Of a DNA stretch of 64,000 nt, positions 27,646 through 35,861 are shown piece after piece. How positions within the stretch are numbered: the first letter of the stretch is position 1; every line of letters starts with the position of its first letter. Both the position numbers and the translations under genes were made by a program. Below the pieces are notes generated by a model. It was not told the origin of the DNA, searched no databases, and saw nothing but the letters and a program-made list of their open reading frames with translations. The DNA is from Paracoccaceae bacterium. Lineage in GTDB: Bacteria > Pseudomonadota > Alphaproteobacteria > Rhodobacterales > Rhodobacteraceae. The DNA is taken from NCBI GenBank assembly GCA_004153385.1, contig SDAL01000001.1, forward strand, positions 2,003,492 to 2,067,491, in the 5' to 3' direction.

Positions 27646-28137
27646 ATGAACGGCATGAGCGAGAGCCGTACCGATATGAGCCTGATTGCCCTACGCCGCA
27701 TTCTTCGCGCGACCGAAATTTTCGGCCGCGATCTGGCCAAAGCTGCCGGATTGACCCCGGTCCAGTTCCGGGTCTTGCAAGTTGTTGCCGAAACGGACTG
27801 GTCCACGGCAAAAGCGATTTCCACACGCATGGGCGTCAGTCAGGCCACCGTCACCTCGCTTGTCGACAAGTTGGTGGACAAAGGCATGGTGAAACGCCAG
27901 CGGTCCGAAATCGACCGCCGTCAGACAGACATCGTCCTGACCCCTGCAGGGTCCTATGCGCTTGAAGAAGCCCCCGATGCACTGCAGCAGCGGTTTGTGA
28001 AGAAGTTCGAATCGCTCGAAGACTGGGAACAGGCGCAGTTGATCGCATCGCTGGAGCGCGTGGCCGGCATGCTTGATGCGCATGATCTGGATGTAGCCCC
28101 CGTGCTGCACGTCGGAGAATTGACGACCCGCCAGTAA
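27646..28137 (+). CDS. ectR: MarR-family regulator of ectoine genes
   Basis: A 163-residue winged-helix MarR protein. The recognition helix is in AISTRMGVSQATVTSLVDKLVDKG and the wing in RRQTDIVLTPAG. It is divergent from ectA, the position of EctR in methylotrophs and of related regulators in other Proteobacteria, where it represses ectABC until osmotic stress (known). The start at 27646 follows GTGGAG; the upstream TTG frame would place the gene across its own promoter. A terminator follows at 28186-28220, separating it from doeA. Confidence 0.85.
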   Translation: MNGMSESRTDMSLIALRRILRATEIFGRDLAKAAGLTPVQFRVLQVVAETDWSTAKAISTRMGVSQATVTSLVDKLVDKGMVKRQRSEIDRRQTDIVLTPAGSYALEEAPDALQQRFVKKFESLEDWEQAQLIASLERVAGMLDAHDLDVAPVLHVGELTTRQ

Positions 28138-28185
28138 TTTGACAGCAGTTTTTGCCCTTATAATGGGCTTTCTTGGCATAACATC

Positions 28186-28220
28186 CCCCGCGTCAGGCAT
28201 CTGGCGCGGGGATTTTGTTT
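28186..28220 (+). terminator. Rho-independent terminator of ectR
   Basis: CCCCGCGTCA pairs with TGGCGCGGGG (one G-T wobble) around a six-base loop, then ATTTTGTTT. It lies 48 bases past ectR and 77 bases before doeA, so doeA needs its own promoter. Confidence 0.85.
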
Positions 28221-28297
28221 GACGCAACCTGCACTTCGGGGTTCCCATGGGCTGCGCGCCTGTTCGCGCGCGCCCCACACGAAGAAACGGAGCCGCA

Positions 28298-29482
28298 ATG
28301 CCTATCGCCCATGCCCCCTTCACCTACGAGGAATACCAGCGACGCATCCGGCTTGTGCGTCGCGCCATGTCAGAGCGTCATATTGATGTGCTGTTCATCA
28401 CCAATCCCTCGAACCAGTTCTGGCTGACAGGCTATGACGGTTGGTCGTTCTACACCCATCAAGGGGTGATACTGGCAATGGACGGCGACCCGATCTGGTG
28501 GGGGCGCGGCATGGATGCAAATGGCGCCAAACGCACCGTGTGGATGGAAGATACGCAGATCCGCTGGTATGCCGACCGGATGGTGCAATCGGAAACGGTC
28601 CATCCAATGGAAGACCTCGCCTCGCATCTGCGGATCTTGGGCATGTCCCATAAACGGATCGGCGTCGAGATGGAGACCTATTTCTACACCGCCCGCGCCC
28701 ATGCTGTTTTGCTCGAAGGGCTGCCCGATGCACAGATTGTCGATGCAAGCGTTCTGGTCAACTGGCAGCGCCTGATCAAATCCGACGAGGAACTGCAGTT
28801 CATGCGCCGTGCCGCGCGGATATCCGAGCTGGTGATCGAACGCGCGATAGAGCTGATCGAACCCGGCTATCACAAACACGATCTGGTGGGCGAGCTCTAC
28901 AAAACGGCCGTGCAGGGCGAGGATGACAGTTGGGGCGATTATCCCGCCATTGTGCCGATGCTGCCGTCAGGGGCCGATGCCTCTGCGCCGCATCTGACGT
29001 GGAACGGGGAGGCATTCCGCAAAGACGAAATGACCTTCGTCGAACAATCGGGCTGTTATCGCCGCTATCATGCGCCGCTGTGCCGCTCGATCTATCTTGG
29101 CAAGCCGCCCCAGCACATGCTGGATGCTTCTGCTGCGCTGACAGAGGGGCTGAATGCGGGGATCGAGGTCGCCCGCCCCGGCAATCGTGCCTGCGACATC
29201 GCGCGGGCGCTGGATACGGAATTGCTGAAAGTGGGCATCGAACGTCCGGCCCGCTGCGGCTATGCGGTCGGCTGCTCCTACCCGCCGGACTGGGGCGAAC
29301 ACACCGTATCGCTTCGCGCAATGGATGAGACCATTCTTGAACCCGGCATGACATTCCACTTCATGCCCGGCCTGTGGATGGATGACTGGGGGATGGAGAC
29401 GACCGAGACGATCCTGATCCGCGAGGATGGCGCCGCCGAACCGCTGAGCAAAGTCTCGCGCCAGTTATTTGTGAAAGACTGA
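28298..29482 (+). CDS. doeA: Ectoine hydrolase
   Basis: A 394-residue protein of the M24 (creatinase/aminopeptidase) fold: an N-terminal creatinase-like domain to about residue 150 and a C-terminal pita-bread domain. The segment ITNPSNQFWLTGYDGWSFY, the MDANGAKRTVWM block and the ending FMPGLWMDDWGMETTETILI match the DoeA/EutD group that opens the ectoine ring to N-acetyl-diaminobutyrate. The start at 28298 has CGGAG seven bases upstream. It shares one base with the next gene (TGATG). Lying beside ectABC-ask, it shows that the cell can both make and break ectoine. General Xaa-Pro peptidases are the alternative, less likely in this context. Confidence 0.87.
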   Translation: MPIAHAPFTYEEYQRRIRLVRRAMSERHIDVLFITNPSNQFWLTGYDGWSFYTHQGVILAMDGDPIWWGRGMDANGAKRTVWMEDTQIRWYADRMVQSETVHPMEDLASHLRILGMSHKRIGVEMETYFYTARAHAVLLEGLPDAQIVDASVLVNWQRLIKSDEELQFMRRAARISELVIERAIELIEPGYHKHDLVGELYKTAVQGEDDSWGDYPAIVPMLPSGADASAPHLTWNGEAFRKDEMTFVEQSGCYRRYHAPLCRSIYLGKPPQHMLDASAALTEGLNAGIEVARPGNRACDIARALDTELLKVGIERPARCGYAVGCSYPPDWGEHTVSLRAMDETILEPGMTFHFMPGLWMDDWGMETTETILIREDGAAEPLSKVSRQLFVKD

Positions 29483-30648
29483 TGTCTGATCTTGCGCATG
29501 CCAAAGCGGTGCTGGGAGATCTGATCGCGTTTGAAAGCGTCTCGTCAAACAGCAACCTTGATATCATCGACTATATCGCCCGCCATCTGAAGGCGGCAGG
29601 CGCGCGGGTGGACATCTTGCGCGACCCAACCGGCAAGAAGGCCAATATCTGGGCGAGTATCGGGCCGGAAGGTGACGGCGGTCTGGTGCTGTCGGGGCAT
29701 TCCGATGTGGTGCCCGTGACCGATCAGGACTGGTCGCATGACCCGTTTCATATGCACGAGGCAGATGGCAGGCTATACGGTCGGGGCAGTTGCGACATGA
29801 AAGGCTTTATCGCCTGCTGCCTGACCAAGGCAGAGGACCTGGCCCGCATTGCGACCACCCGCCCGATCCATTTCGCCTTCACGCACGACGAGGAGGTCGG
29901 CTGTCTGGGCGCACGCGCGCTGGTCGAGACACTGCACGAGCGCGGCATACGCCCCGCGCTGTGTCTGATCGGCGAGCCTACGCAAATGCAGGTGATCGAG
30001 GGCAATAAGGGATGTTGCGAATATACCGTCACCTTCCACGGTCAGGAAGGGCATTCCTCCGCACCCGAGCGCGGGGTGAATGCCGTCGAATATGCCGCGC
30101 GCTATATCGCGCGCCTGCTGGAACTGCGCGAAGACCTGAAGGCCCGCGCGCCCGAAGACGGTCGTTTTGATCCGCCATGGACCACACTCAACGTTGGACA
30201 GCTGCACGGCGGGGTCGCCCATAACGTGATTGCCAATCATGCTGTGCTGGATTGGGAATTCCGCCCGATCAACGCGCAGGACATGGCATATGTGAAAACG
30301 CAGGTGGCCGAACATGTGGCCCGCCTTTTGCCGCAGATGCAGGCTGTGATGCCCGACGCCTCAATCAGCACCCAGACCATTGGCGAGGTCGCGGGGCTGG
30401 AGCCGATGCCCGAAAATACAGCCCGCGATCTGATGTTCCAGCTGACCGGCCAGAACACCGCCACATGTGTGCCGTTCTCAACCGAAGCGGGCCTTTTCCA
30501 GCAGTTGGGTACCGATGTTGTCATCTGCGGACCGGGCTCGATCGAGCAGGCCCACAAGCCCGATGAGTTCGTCAGTCTCGAACAGATGGAACAATGTTTA
30601 GAAATGTTCGATAGGCTGATCGAACGGGGGCTGGAGTGCGCTACATGA
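29482..30648 (+). CDS. M20-family deacetylase (ArgE-like), putative N-acetyl-diaminobutyrate deacetylase
   Basis: A 388-residue zinc amidohydrolase. Metal ligands and active site are visible: H73 and D75 (SGHSDVVP), D105 (GRGSCDMKGF), E137/E138 (HDEEVG) and a late histidine in EQAHKPDEF. The dimerisation domain begins at GHSSAPE. It resembles acetylornithine deacetylase ArgE. It overlaps doeA by one base, so its substrate should be the DoeA product N-acetyl-2,4-diaminobutyrate. The classical DoeB for that step is from the unrelated AstE/AspA fold; this would be an alternative enzyme (inference). True ArgE activity cannot be excluded. Confidence 0.8.
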   Translation: MSDLAHAKAVLGDLIAFESVSSNSNLDIIDYIARHLKAAGARVDILRDPTGKKANIWASIGPEGDGGLVLSGHSDVVPVTDQDWSHDPFHMHEADGRLYGRGSCDMKGFIACCLTKAEDLARIATTRPIHFAFTHDEEVGCLGARALVETLHERGIRPALCLIGEPTQMQVIEGNKGCCEYTVTFHGQEGHSSAPERGVNAVEYAARYIARLLELREDLKARAPEDGRFDPPWTTLNVGQLHGGVAHNVIANHAVLDWEFRPINAQDMAYVKTQVAEHVARLLPQMQAVMPDASISTQTIGEVAGLEPMPENTARDLMFQLTGQNTATCVPFSTEAGLFQQLGTDVVICGPGSIEQAHKPDEFVSLEQMEQCLEMFDRLIERGLECAT

Positions 30649-30751
30649 ATTCGGCGGAAAACCGATCATTCCAGCCTGCCAGATACGATCACGGCTTGTG
30701 GAACAACTCTGTGATCTATGTATTATAGAAATGAAGTCAAAGGAGTCCTCT

Positions 30752-30889
30752 ATGAAACGCATTGCCCCTGTTTTCGTTCTGCTTGCTTTGGGCGCACTGT
30801 CCGCCTGTTCGACCGTCCAAGGGTTCGGTCAGGATGTCTCGACCGCCGGCACGGTGGTTCAGCGCGAAGCGAACCAAGCCAAATACTGA
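30752..30889 (+). CDS. Entericidin-family small lipoprotein
   Basis: A 45-residue lipoprotein: signal helix, lipobox LSAC with lipidated C19, then TVQGFGQDVSTAGTVV, the entericidin EcnA/B signature. AAGGAG precedes the ATG at 30752. In enterobacteria entericidins form a toxin/antidote lipoprotein pair active in stationary phase; here only one copy is seen, as is common in alphaproteobacteria where its function is unclear. It stands alone between the doe genes and a membrane-protein gene. Confidence 0.85.
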   Translation: MKRIAPVFVLLALGALSACSTVQGFGQDVSTAGTVVQREANQAKY

Positions 30890-30944
30890 ACTTGGCTCTC
30901 TGCCTCGGTACACTCCGAGGCAGGCAATCAACTTACCAGTAACA

Positions 30945-30976
30945 TCACCCGGCCTACACATATGTGGGCCGGGTGA
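30945..30976. terminator. Strong hairpin after the entericidin gene
   Basis: A perfect 10-base-pair stem TCACCCGGCC/GGCCGGGTGA encloses a loop that holds CACATATGTG, itself self-complementary. A smaller perfect hairpin (TGCCTCGG/CCGAGGCA, 30901-30922) lies just before it. There is no long T-run, so termination is plausible but not certain. Confidence 0.55.
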
Positions 30977-31159
30977 CATTTGCGCATGATTTCAAACACC
31001 CCCACTGCCGCGCCGGACACGATCCGTCGATGTCGCACAAAACCCGCATCAAGCTGCAGGCATGGGTGTTTCAACACCGTCGCGGGTGTGCAAAAGTAAC
31101 CGCATCCGTGATGACTGACGGTCGACCTGACGATCAAACGAGACGAGGAGACGAGTACG

Positions 31160-31657
31160 ATGGCATGGTATGGACTTATTTTTATGGCACTGATCGGCTT
31201 TGCCCTGAGCCTTGGCACATTGCTTTGGGCCTGGAGCAAAAGCCCTGCCACGGACCGGCCTTCGCGCTATAGCAACCGGGTGTCCATTCTGGGCGGCACA
31301 GCCCTGATGACAACGGTCGTGATGTTTTTGTTCTTGGTCGCGGGGATCGGGCGCGCCACACCGCTACCGCAATATATGTTTTTCGTGCTGGGGATCTGCG
31401 CCACGATCGCGATCCTCTGGGCAGAAGGCCAACAACCCGCCGACGCGCGCAACTATCCCATGGGTCTGAAACTGGCCTCGGTCTGGGTCGTGATCGGCGC
31501 TGTGCATCTGGTTGTGGGTATCTTGGTCGCCATGTCGGGGGGAACTTTCGGCATGTCGGGGATGTTGTTTGTAGACTTCTTCGTTGTGGTCACGGTCGCG
31601 ATTTTCCGCAGCCTGATCATGGCAGGCCAGCACGAACACGATACGGCTGGCCACTGA
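31160..31657 (+). CDS. Hypothetical inner-membrane protein (four helices)
   Basis: A 165-residue protein with four hydrophobic segments (about residues 5-25, 45-65, 70-88 and 105-160 in part) and short charged loops; the C-terminus is histidine-rich (GQHEHDTAGH). GAGGAGACG precedes the ATG. I do not recognise the family. It is followed after 40 bases by a YrhK-like gene and then pheT, probably in one transcript. Confidence 0.7.
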   Translation: MAWYGLIFMALIGFALSLGTLLWAWSKSPATDRPSRYSNRVSILGGTALMTTVVMFLFLVAGIGRATPLPQYMFFVLGICATIAILWAEGQQPADARNYPMGLKLASVWVVIGAVHLVVGILVAMSGGTFGMSGMLFVDFFVVVTVAIFRSLIMAGQHEHDTAGH

Positions 31658-31697
31658 GCCGCACCCCCTACCCTGCACCAACCCCCAAGAGGCCCCT

Positions 31698-31991
31698 TTG
31701 AAATATCACGGAAAGCATCTGTTTCACCATGACCACCGCAACGATTCCCCCCAGAAACGGCGGGTCTTCGCAGGGTTCGAGGTCCTGTATACGTTCGTGG
31801 ATTTCGGGGCCGCTTTTTGTTTTGTCGTGGGATCGGTCATGTTTTTTTCCGAGGCATGGATGACCCCCGGCACCTGGTTTTTCCTGATCGGCTCGATCCT
31901 GTTTGCATTCAAGCCAACGATCCGCTTGGTGCGCGAGCTGCGGCTTTTGTCAATGGATGATACATCCGATCTGGCCCGAAAGCAGGAGTGA
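31698..31991 (+). CDS. YrhK-like domain membrane protein
   Basis: A 97-residue protein with two hydrophobic helices (about residues 28-48 and 55-72) in the pattern of the YrhK domain: FEVLYTFVDFGAAFCFVVGSV, then a TPGTWFFLIGSILFAFKP block, then RLVRELRLL. The start is a TTG at 31698 with AAGAGG six bases upstream; the first ATG lies inside helix 1 and would destroy the domain. Function of YrhK is unknown. It lies 75 bases before pheT. Confidence 0.75.
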   Translation: MKYHGKHLFHHDHRNDSPQKRRVFAGFEVLYTFVDFGAAFCFVVGSVMFFSEAWMTPGTWFFLIGSILFAFKPTIRLVRELRLLSMDDTSDLARKQE

Positions 31992-32066
31992 TCTTCCCAT
32001 CTTTGCGTCAATGGGCTAGGACGGGGCCGCATCCCGACACTTCGGGGAAAGACGAAGGGCTGATCC

Positions 32067-34475
32067 ATGAAATTCACGCTGAGCTGGCTGAAAGAGCATC
32101 TGGAAACCGAGGCTTCCCTCGATGATATCCTTTATGCACTGACCGATCTGGGGCTGGAGGTCGAAGAGGTTTTCGACCCGCGCGCGAAACTTGCCGCCTT
32201 TACGCTGGCCAAGGTGATCCACGCCGAACAGCACCCCGATGCGGATCGCTTGCGCGTGTGCCGCGTCGCCACCGACGAGGGCGAAAAGCAGATCGTTTGC
32301 GGCGCACCCAACGCGCGCGAGGGAATTACCGTCGTGCTGTGCAAGCCCGGTGATTATGTGCCCGGCATCGACACCACGCTGTCTGTCGGCAAAATCCGCG
32401 GCGTTGAAAGCCATGGCATGATGGCGTCCGAGCGCGAGCTGGAGCTGTCTGACGAACATAACGGCATTATCGAGTTGCCGTCTGGTGACGTAGGCGAGAA
32501 ATTCGTCGACTGGATGGCCCGGAACCGGCCCGCCGAGATCGATCCGGTGATCGACATCGCCATCACGCCCAACCGCCCCGATGCATTGGGCGTGCGCGGC
32601 ATTGCGCGCGATCTGGCGGCACGTGGTCTGGGCACGCTGAAGCCGCTGAGCGTGGCACCTGTCGCAGGACAGTTCGACAGCCCCGTCACCGTCAGTATTG
32701 ATCCCGCGTTGAAAGACAAAGCCTGCCCGGTCTTTACCGGACGCGTGATCCGTGGTGTGAAAAACGGCGAAAGCCCCCAGTGGCTGAAAAACCGCCTGCA
32801 AGCGATCGGACTGCGGCCGATTTCGGTCCTTGTGGACATCACCAACTATTTCACCTTCGATCTGAACCGGCCCTTGCATGTGTTCGATCTGGCAAAGATC
32901 ACCGGCAACCTGCGCATCGCAGCCGCCCAAGGTGGTGAAAGCTTCGCTGCCCTGAACGACAAAACCTATACGCTGGCTCAGGGCATGACGGTCGTGGCCG
33001 ATGACGCAGGCGTGGAAAGCCTGGCCGGTGTCATGGGCGGGGCCGCATCGGGCGCGACAGACGAGACCGTCGATGTGTTTCTGGAATCCGCATACTGGGA
33101 TCCGATCACAATCGCCACTACGGGCCGTGCGCTGAAAATCAACTCCGACGCGCGCTACCGGTTCGAACGCGGCGTGGATCCGGCCTTCACCCGTGACGGT
33201 CTGGAACTGGCCACGCAAATGATACTGGATCTGTGCGGTGGCACCCCCAGCCACGTGGTGATGGACGGGGCAATCCCTGCGGTAGATCGCTCCTATGCAT
33301 TCGATCCCGATCGTGTCGGGCGTCTTGTCGGGATGGATATTCCTGCAGACGGCCAACGCGATACACTACGCGCCTTGGGCTTCAGCTTTGATGGGGATCG
33401 TGTGACACCGCCCAGCTGGCGCCCCGATGTGCTGGGCGAGGCCGACCTGATCGAGGAGATCGCCCGTATCGCATCGCTGAGCAAGCTGGAGGGCAAACCG
33501 CTGGCGCGCGAAACCACCGGTGTGCCCGGAACAATCCTGACCCCGATGCAGCGCCGTGAAAAAATGGTGCGCCGCACCATGGCGGGCCTTGGGTATAATG
33601 AATGCGTCACCTACAGCTTCATCGACGGGCCATCGGCCACGCTGTTTGGGGGTGGCGAGGATGCGACCATGCTGCAAAACCCGATCAGCTCGGAGATGTC
33701 GCATATGCGCCCCGCCCTGCTGCCCGGCCTGTTACAAGCCGCCAGCCGCAATCAGGCGCGCGGTTTTGCCGATCTTGCGCTTTTCGAGGTCGGCCCCGCG
33801 TTCAGCGGTGGCGAGCCGGGTGAACAGTTTATCGAAGCCTGCGGCCTGCTGGTCGGGGCGACTGCGCCGCGTGATCCCTATGGGTCACGGCGTCCGGTCG
33901 ATATTTTCGATGCCAAAGCCGATGCCGAAGCGGTGCTGGGCGCAATCGGGGCGCCCGCGCGTATGCAGATCAACCGCAAGCTGGATGGCTGGTGGCACCC
34001 CGGCCGTGCCGGCGTCATGGCACTTGGCCCCAACCGCCTATGCGCCTTTGGCGAGCTGCATCCCAAGATCCTGCGCGAAATGAACGTAAAAGGCCCCGCC
34101 GTGGCGTTCTGCATCTGGGTGGAAAATGTGCCGTTCCCGAAATCGAAAGGTCCGGCGCGTCCGGCCCTTGCCACCTCCGATCTGCAAGCGGTGGAGCGTG
34201 ATTTCGCCTTCGTCGTGGATGAAAAGGTCGAGGCCCTGACGGCCGTGAACGCGGCGCTTGGTGCCGATAAGAAGCTGATCGAAGCCGTTCAGGTTTTCGA
34301 CCAGTTCACAGGTGCAAAAGCGCAAGAACAGATGGGCGCGGGCAAGAAATCCATCGCCTTGTCCGTGCGCCTGCAACCGACAGACAAGACCCTGACCGAC
34401 AAGGACATCGAGACTGTGAGCGCCAAGGTCATCGACAAAGTCACCAAGGCCACCAAGGGCGAATTGCGCACCTGA
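32067..34475 (+). CDS. pheT: Phenylalanyl-tRNA synthetase beta subunit
   Basis: An 802-residue PheT. Domains in order: N-terminal B1 and tRNA-binding OB domain (about 40-150), B3/B4 editing domain (about 210-385), B5 domain (about 400-470), catalytic-like core (about 490-680) and the C-terminal anticodon-binding FDX-ACB domain (about 705-800). It pairs with PheS to charge tRNA-Phe. pheS is not immediately upstream as in many bacteria; a YrhK-like gene is there instead, so pheS must be elsewhere. A terminator follows at 34503-34545. Confidence 0.97.
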   Translation: MKFTLSWLKEHLETEASLDDILYALTDLGLEVEEVFDPRAKLAAFTLAKVIHAEQHPDADRLRVCRVATDEGEKQIVCGAPNAREGITVVLCKPGDYVPGIDTTLSVGKIRGVESHGMMASERELELSDEHNGIIELPSGDVGEKFVDWMARNRPAEIDPVIDIAITPNRPDALGVRGIARDLAARGLGTLKPLSVAPVAGQFDSPVTVSIDPALKDKACPVFTGRVIRGVKNGESPQWLKNRLQAIGLRPISVLVDITNYFTFDLNRPLHVFDLAKITGNLRIAAAQGGESFAALNDKTYTLAQGMTVVADDAGVESLAGVMGGAASGATDETVDVFLESAYWDPITIATTGRALKINSDARYRFERGVDPAFTRDGLELATQMILDLCGGTPSHVVMDGAIPAVDRSYAFDPDRVGRLVGMDIPADGQRDTLRALGFSFDGDRVTPPSWRPDVLGEADLIEEIARIASLSKLEGKPLARETTGVPGTILTPMQRREKMVRRTMAGLGYNECVTYSFIDGPSATLFGGGEDATMLQNPISSEMSHMRPALLPGLLQAASRNQARGFADLALFEVGPAFSGGEPGEQFIEACGLLVGATAPRDPYGSRRPVDIFDAKADAEAVLGAIGAPARMQINRKLDGWWHPGRAGVMALGPNRLCAFGELHPKILREMNVKGPAVAFCIWVENVPFPKSKGPARPALATSDLQAVERDFAFVVDEKVEALTAVNAALGADKKLIEAVQVFDQFTGAKAQEQMGAGKKSIALSVRLQPTDKTLTDKDIETVSAKVIDKVTKATKGELRT

Positions 34476-34502
34476 GGCCTTGCCCGGCCCTGTCCCCTAG
34501 CG

Positions 34503-34545
34503 AAAAAGCCATCCTTTCTGCAATCAGGAAGGGTGGCTTTTTCTT
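34503..34545 (+). terminator. Rho-independent terminator of pheT
   Basis: AAAAAGCCA pairs with TGGCTTTTT, with an inner CCTT/AAGG pair, and ends TTTTTCTT, 28 bases past the pheT stop. Confidence 0.9.
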
Positions 34546-34709
34546 GCCCGCCCGATCCGGTGCGGCGAGCATCCCGCTGACGCCCGGCGTTGGATCGGGG
34601 GGCGCGCAGGCCCCCAAGCCCCACGCCCGACCGATCTGCATCCCGAGGGCTTGAGAATTTCTTGTCCGGGCTTACCTTTCCTACAGGAACGCAACAGGAG
34701 GGAAGACCC

Positions 34710-34979
34710 ATGGCAGGTGGCTGGGCACGCGACGGCGCGGTCAACGAACAGATCGATGCCTCTATCCAAGATGAACTAAGCCGCATGCGCGCACGGCGCA
34801 CCCCACAGGGCGAAAGTGCGGTCTTTTGCGTGGAATGCGACGAACCTATCCCGGAGCCGCGAAGACTCGCGCTGCCGGGTGTGAAGCTGTGTGTGGAGTG
34901 CCAGCAAAGCCGCGACAGCCGGAAAAACGGCGCGCGCGGCATGAACCGGCGCGCCTCCAAGGACAGTTTGCTGAAATAG
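34710..34979 (+). CDS. DksA/TraR-family C4 zinc-finger protein
   Basis: An 89-residue protein with an acidic-basic helical N-terminus and a C4 zinc finger: two CxxC pairs in CVECDEPIPEPRRLALPG and LCVECQQS. This is the short TraR-like form without the long coiled coil of DksA. Such proteins can enter the RNA polymerase secondary channel; for the short forms the target is rarely known. GGAGGG lies upstream of the ATG at 34710. Confidence 0.85.
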   Translation: MAGGWARDGAVNEQIDASIQDELSRMRARRTPQGESAVFCVECDEPIPEPRRLALPGVKLCVECQQSRDSRKNGARGMNRRASKDSLLK

Positions 34980-34995
34980 TGAGCTGGACTGGCCG

Positions 34996-35376
34996 TCAGC
35001 TGTCTGAAGGATGACTGACACCATCGACCCAGCGGATCGGCTCCCAATCGCGCGGGCTGATGCCCACAATCGCCCCCATATTCACCCCGTATTCATTTGG
35101 GTTGGATCGTCTGCGGTGATGCGTGTAAATCCCGCAGGTCTTGCAAAAATAATGCAGGGCCGTTTTTGTATTAAACTGGTAAAGTGTCAGATTATCCTCG
35201 CCAGAAGTGATTTTTAGGTCTTCCAGCTTGACCGACACCGCCGCCGCACCACGCCTGCGACAAAACGAGCAATCACACCGGCGCGCTGTAAACAGACCAT
35301 CGACAAGCTGCACCTCCAGCGTCACCGCGCCGCAGTGGCATTGCACAATCTGTGGGTCATTGGGATCAATAATCAT
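34996..35376 (-). CDS. GFA-family (CENP-V/GFA domain) zinc protein
   Basis: A 126-residue protein of the glutathione-dependent formaldehyde-activating family, with zinc ligands in CHCGAVTLEV, CDCSFCRRRG and FCKTCGIYTHH. The start at 35376 has AGGAG at the ideal distance; an earlier ATG is too close to that site. Most members are of unknown function and Gfa itself is probably not an enzyme for formaldehyde. It is convergent with the DksA-like gene. Confidence 0.85.
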   Translation of the reverse strand: MIIDPNDPQIVQCHCGAVTLEVQLVDGLFTARRCDCSFCRRRGAAAVSVKLEDLKITSGEDNLTLYQFNTKTALHYFCKTCGIYTHHRRRSNPNEYGVNMGAIVGISPRDWEPIRWVDGVSHPSDS

Positions 35377-35861
35377 CAGCATCTCCTGAAAAGGGGGCGT
35401 GTGCATATAGTTGGCGTTCGGCGGTCGAGGTTCAATCAAATATTCACCACCTGCACGGGCACGCGGGCCGGACGGGTCCGTGAACGCATGAAAATGGCGC
35501 GCTTATCGCGATCCTTTTTCGTCGAGGTTTTGTGGCTACGCTACGCAGGTGTGAAATATGTGCCCCACCCCGGGCCATCCCGAGCAGATGGGCGCGATGG
35601 TCAGGCTGGCCCACTGTAAATCCGCGTGCAAAAACGCCACTTACCGGCCCCCGCAGGCTGGGCCGCCAAAATCTGTAAGAAAATCAAGAAAACTGTGTTT
35701 CACACAGCGTGGCTTTCCCATGGTGCGGCGGCAGCGATACCGCATTGCCCCATGGGAAGAGCACGCGGGGCAAGGTCATTGTATCCTGAGACCACAATGA
35801 CATCCCTACCATGAATGGGTAATCACGGCCCCGACCAAGGCAGGGCCGCGCAGTCGATATA
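35377..35861. other. Intergenic region with a long imperfect hairpin
   Basis: This 485-base gap separates the GFA gene from the end of putA. No credible gene is seen. At 35715-35758 TTCCCATGG pairs with CCATGGGAA and an inner TGCGG pairs with CCGCA, making a stable stem with a small internal bulge. A shorter CTGTG/CACAG hairpin lies at about 35694-35707. Just past the putA stop on the minus strand, CGGCCC/GGGCCG (about 35832-35853) may be a weak terminator. The long hairpin could belong to a small RNA, but no promoter is evident. Confidence 0.5.

Noticed and set aside
28139-28164. TTGACA and a perfect TATAAT between ectR and doeA
   Set aside because: The spacer is only 14 bases and the pair lies before the ectR terminator, so it is unlikely to be the doeA promoter.
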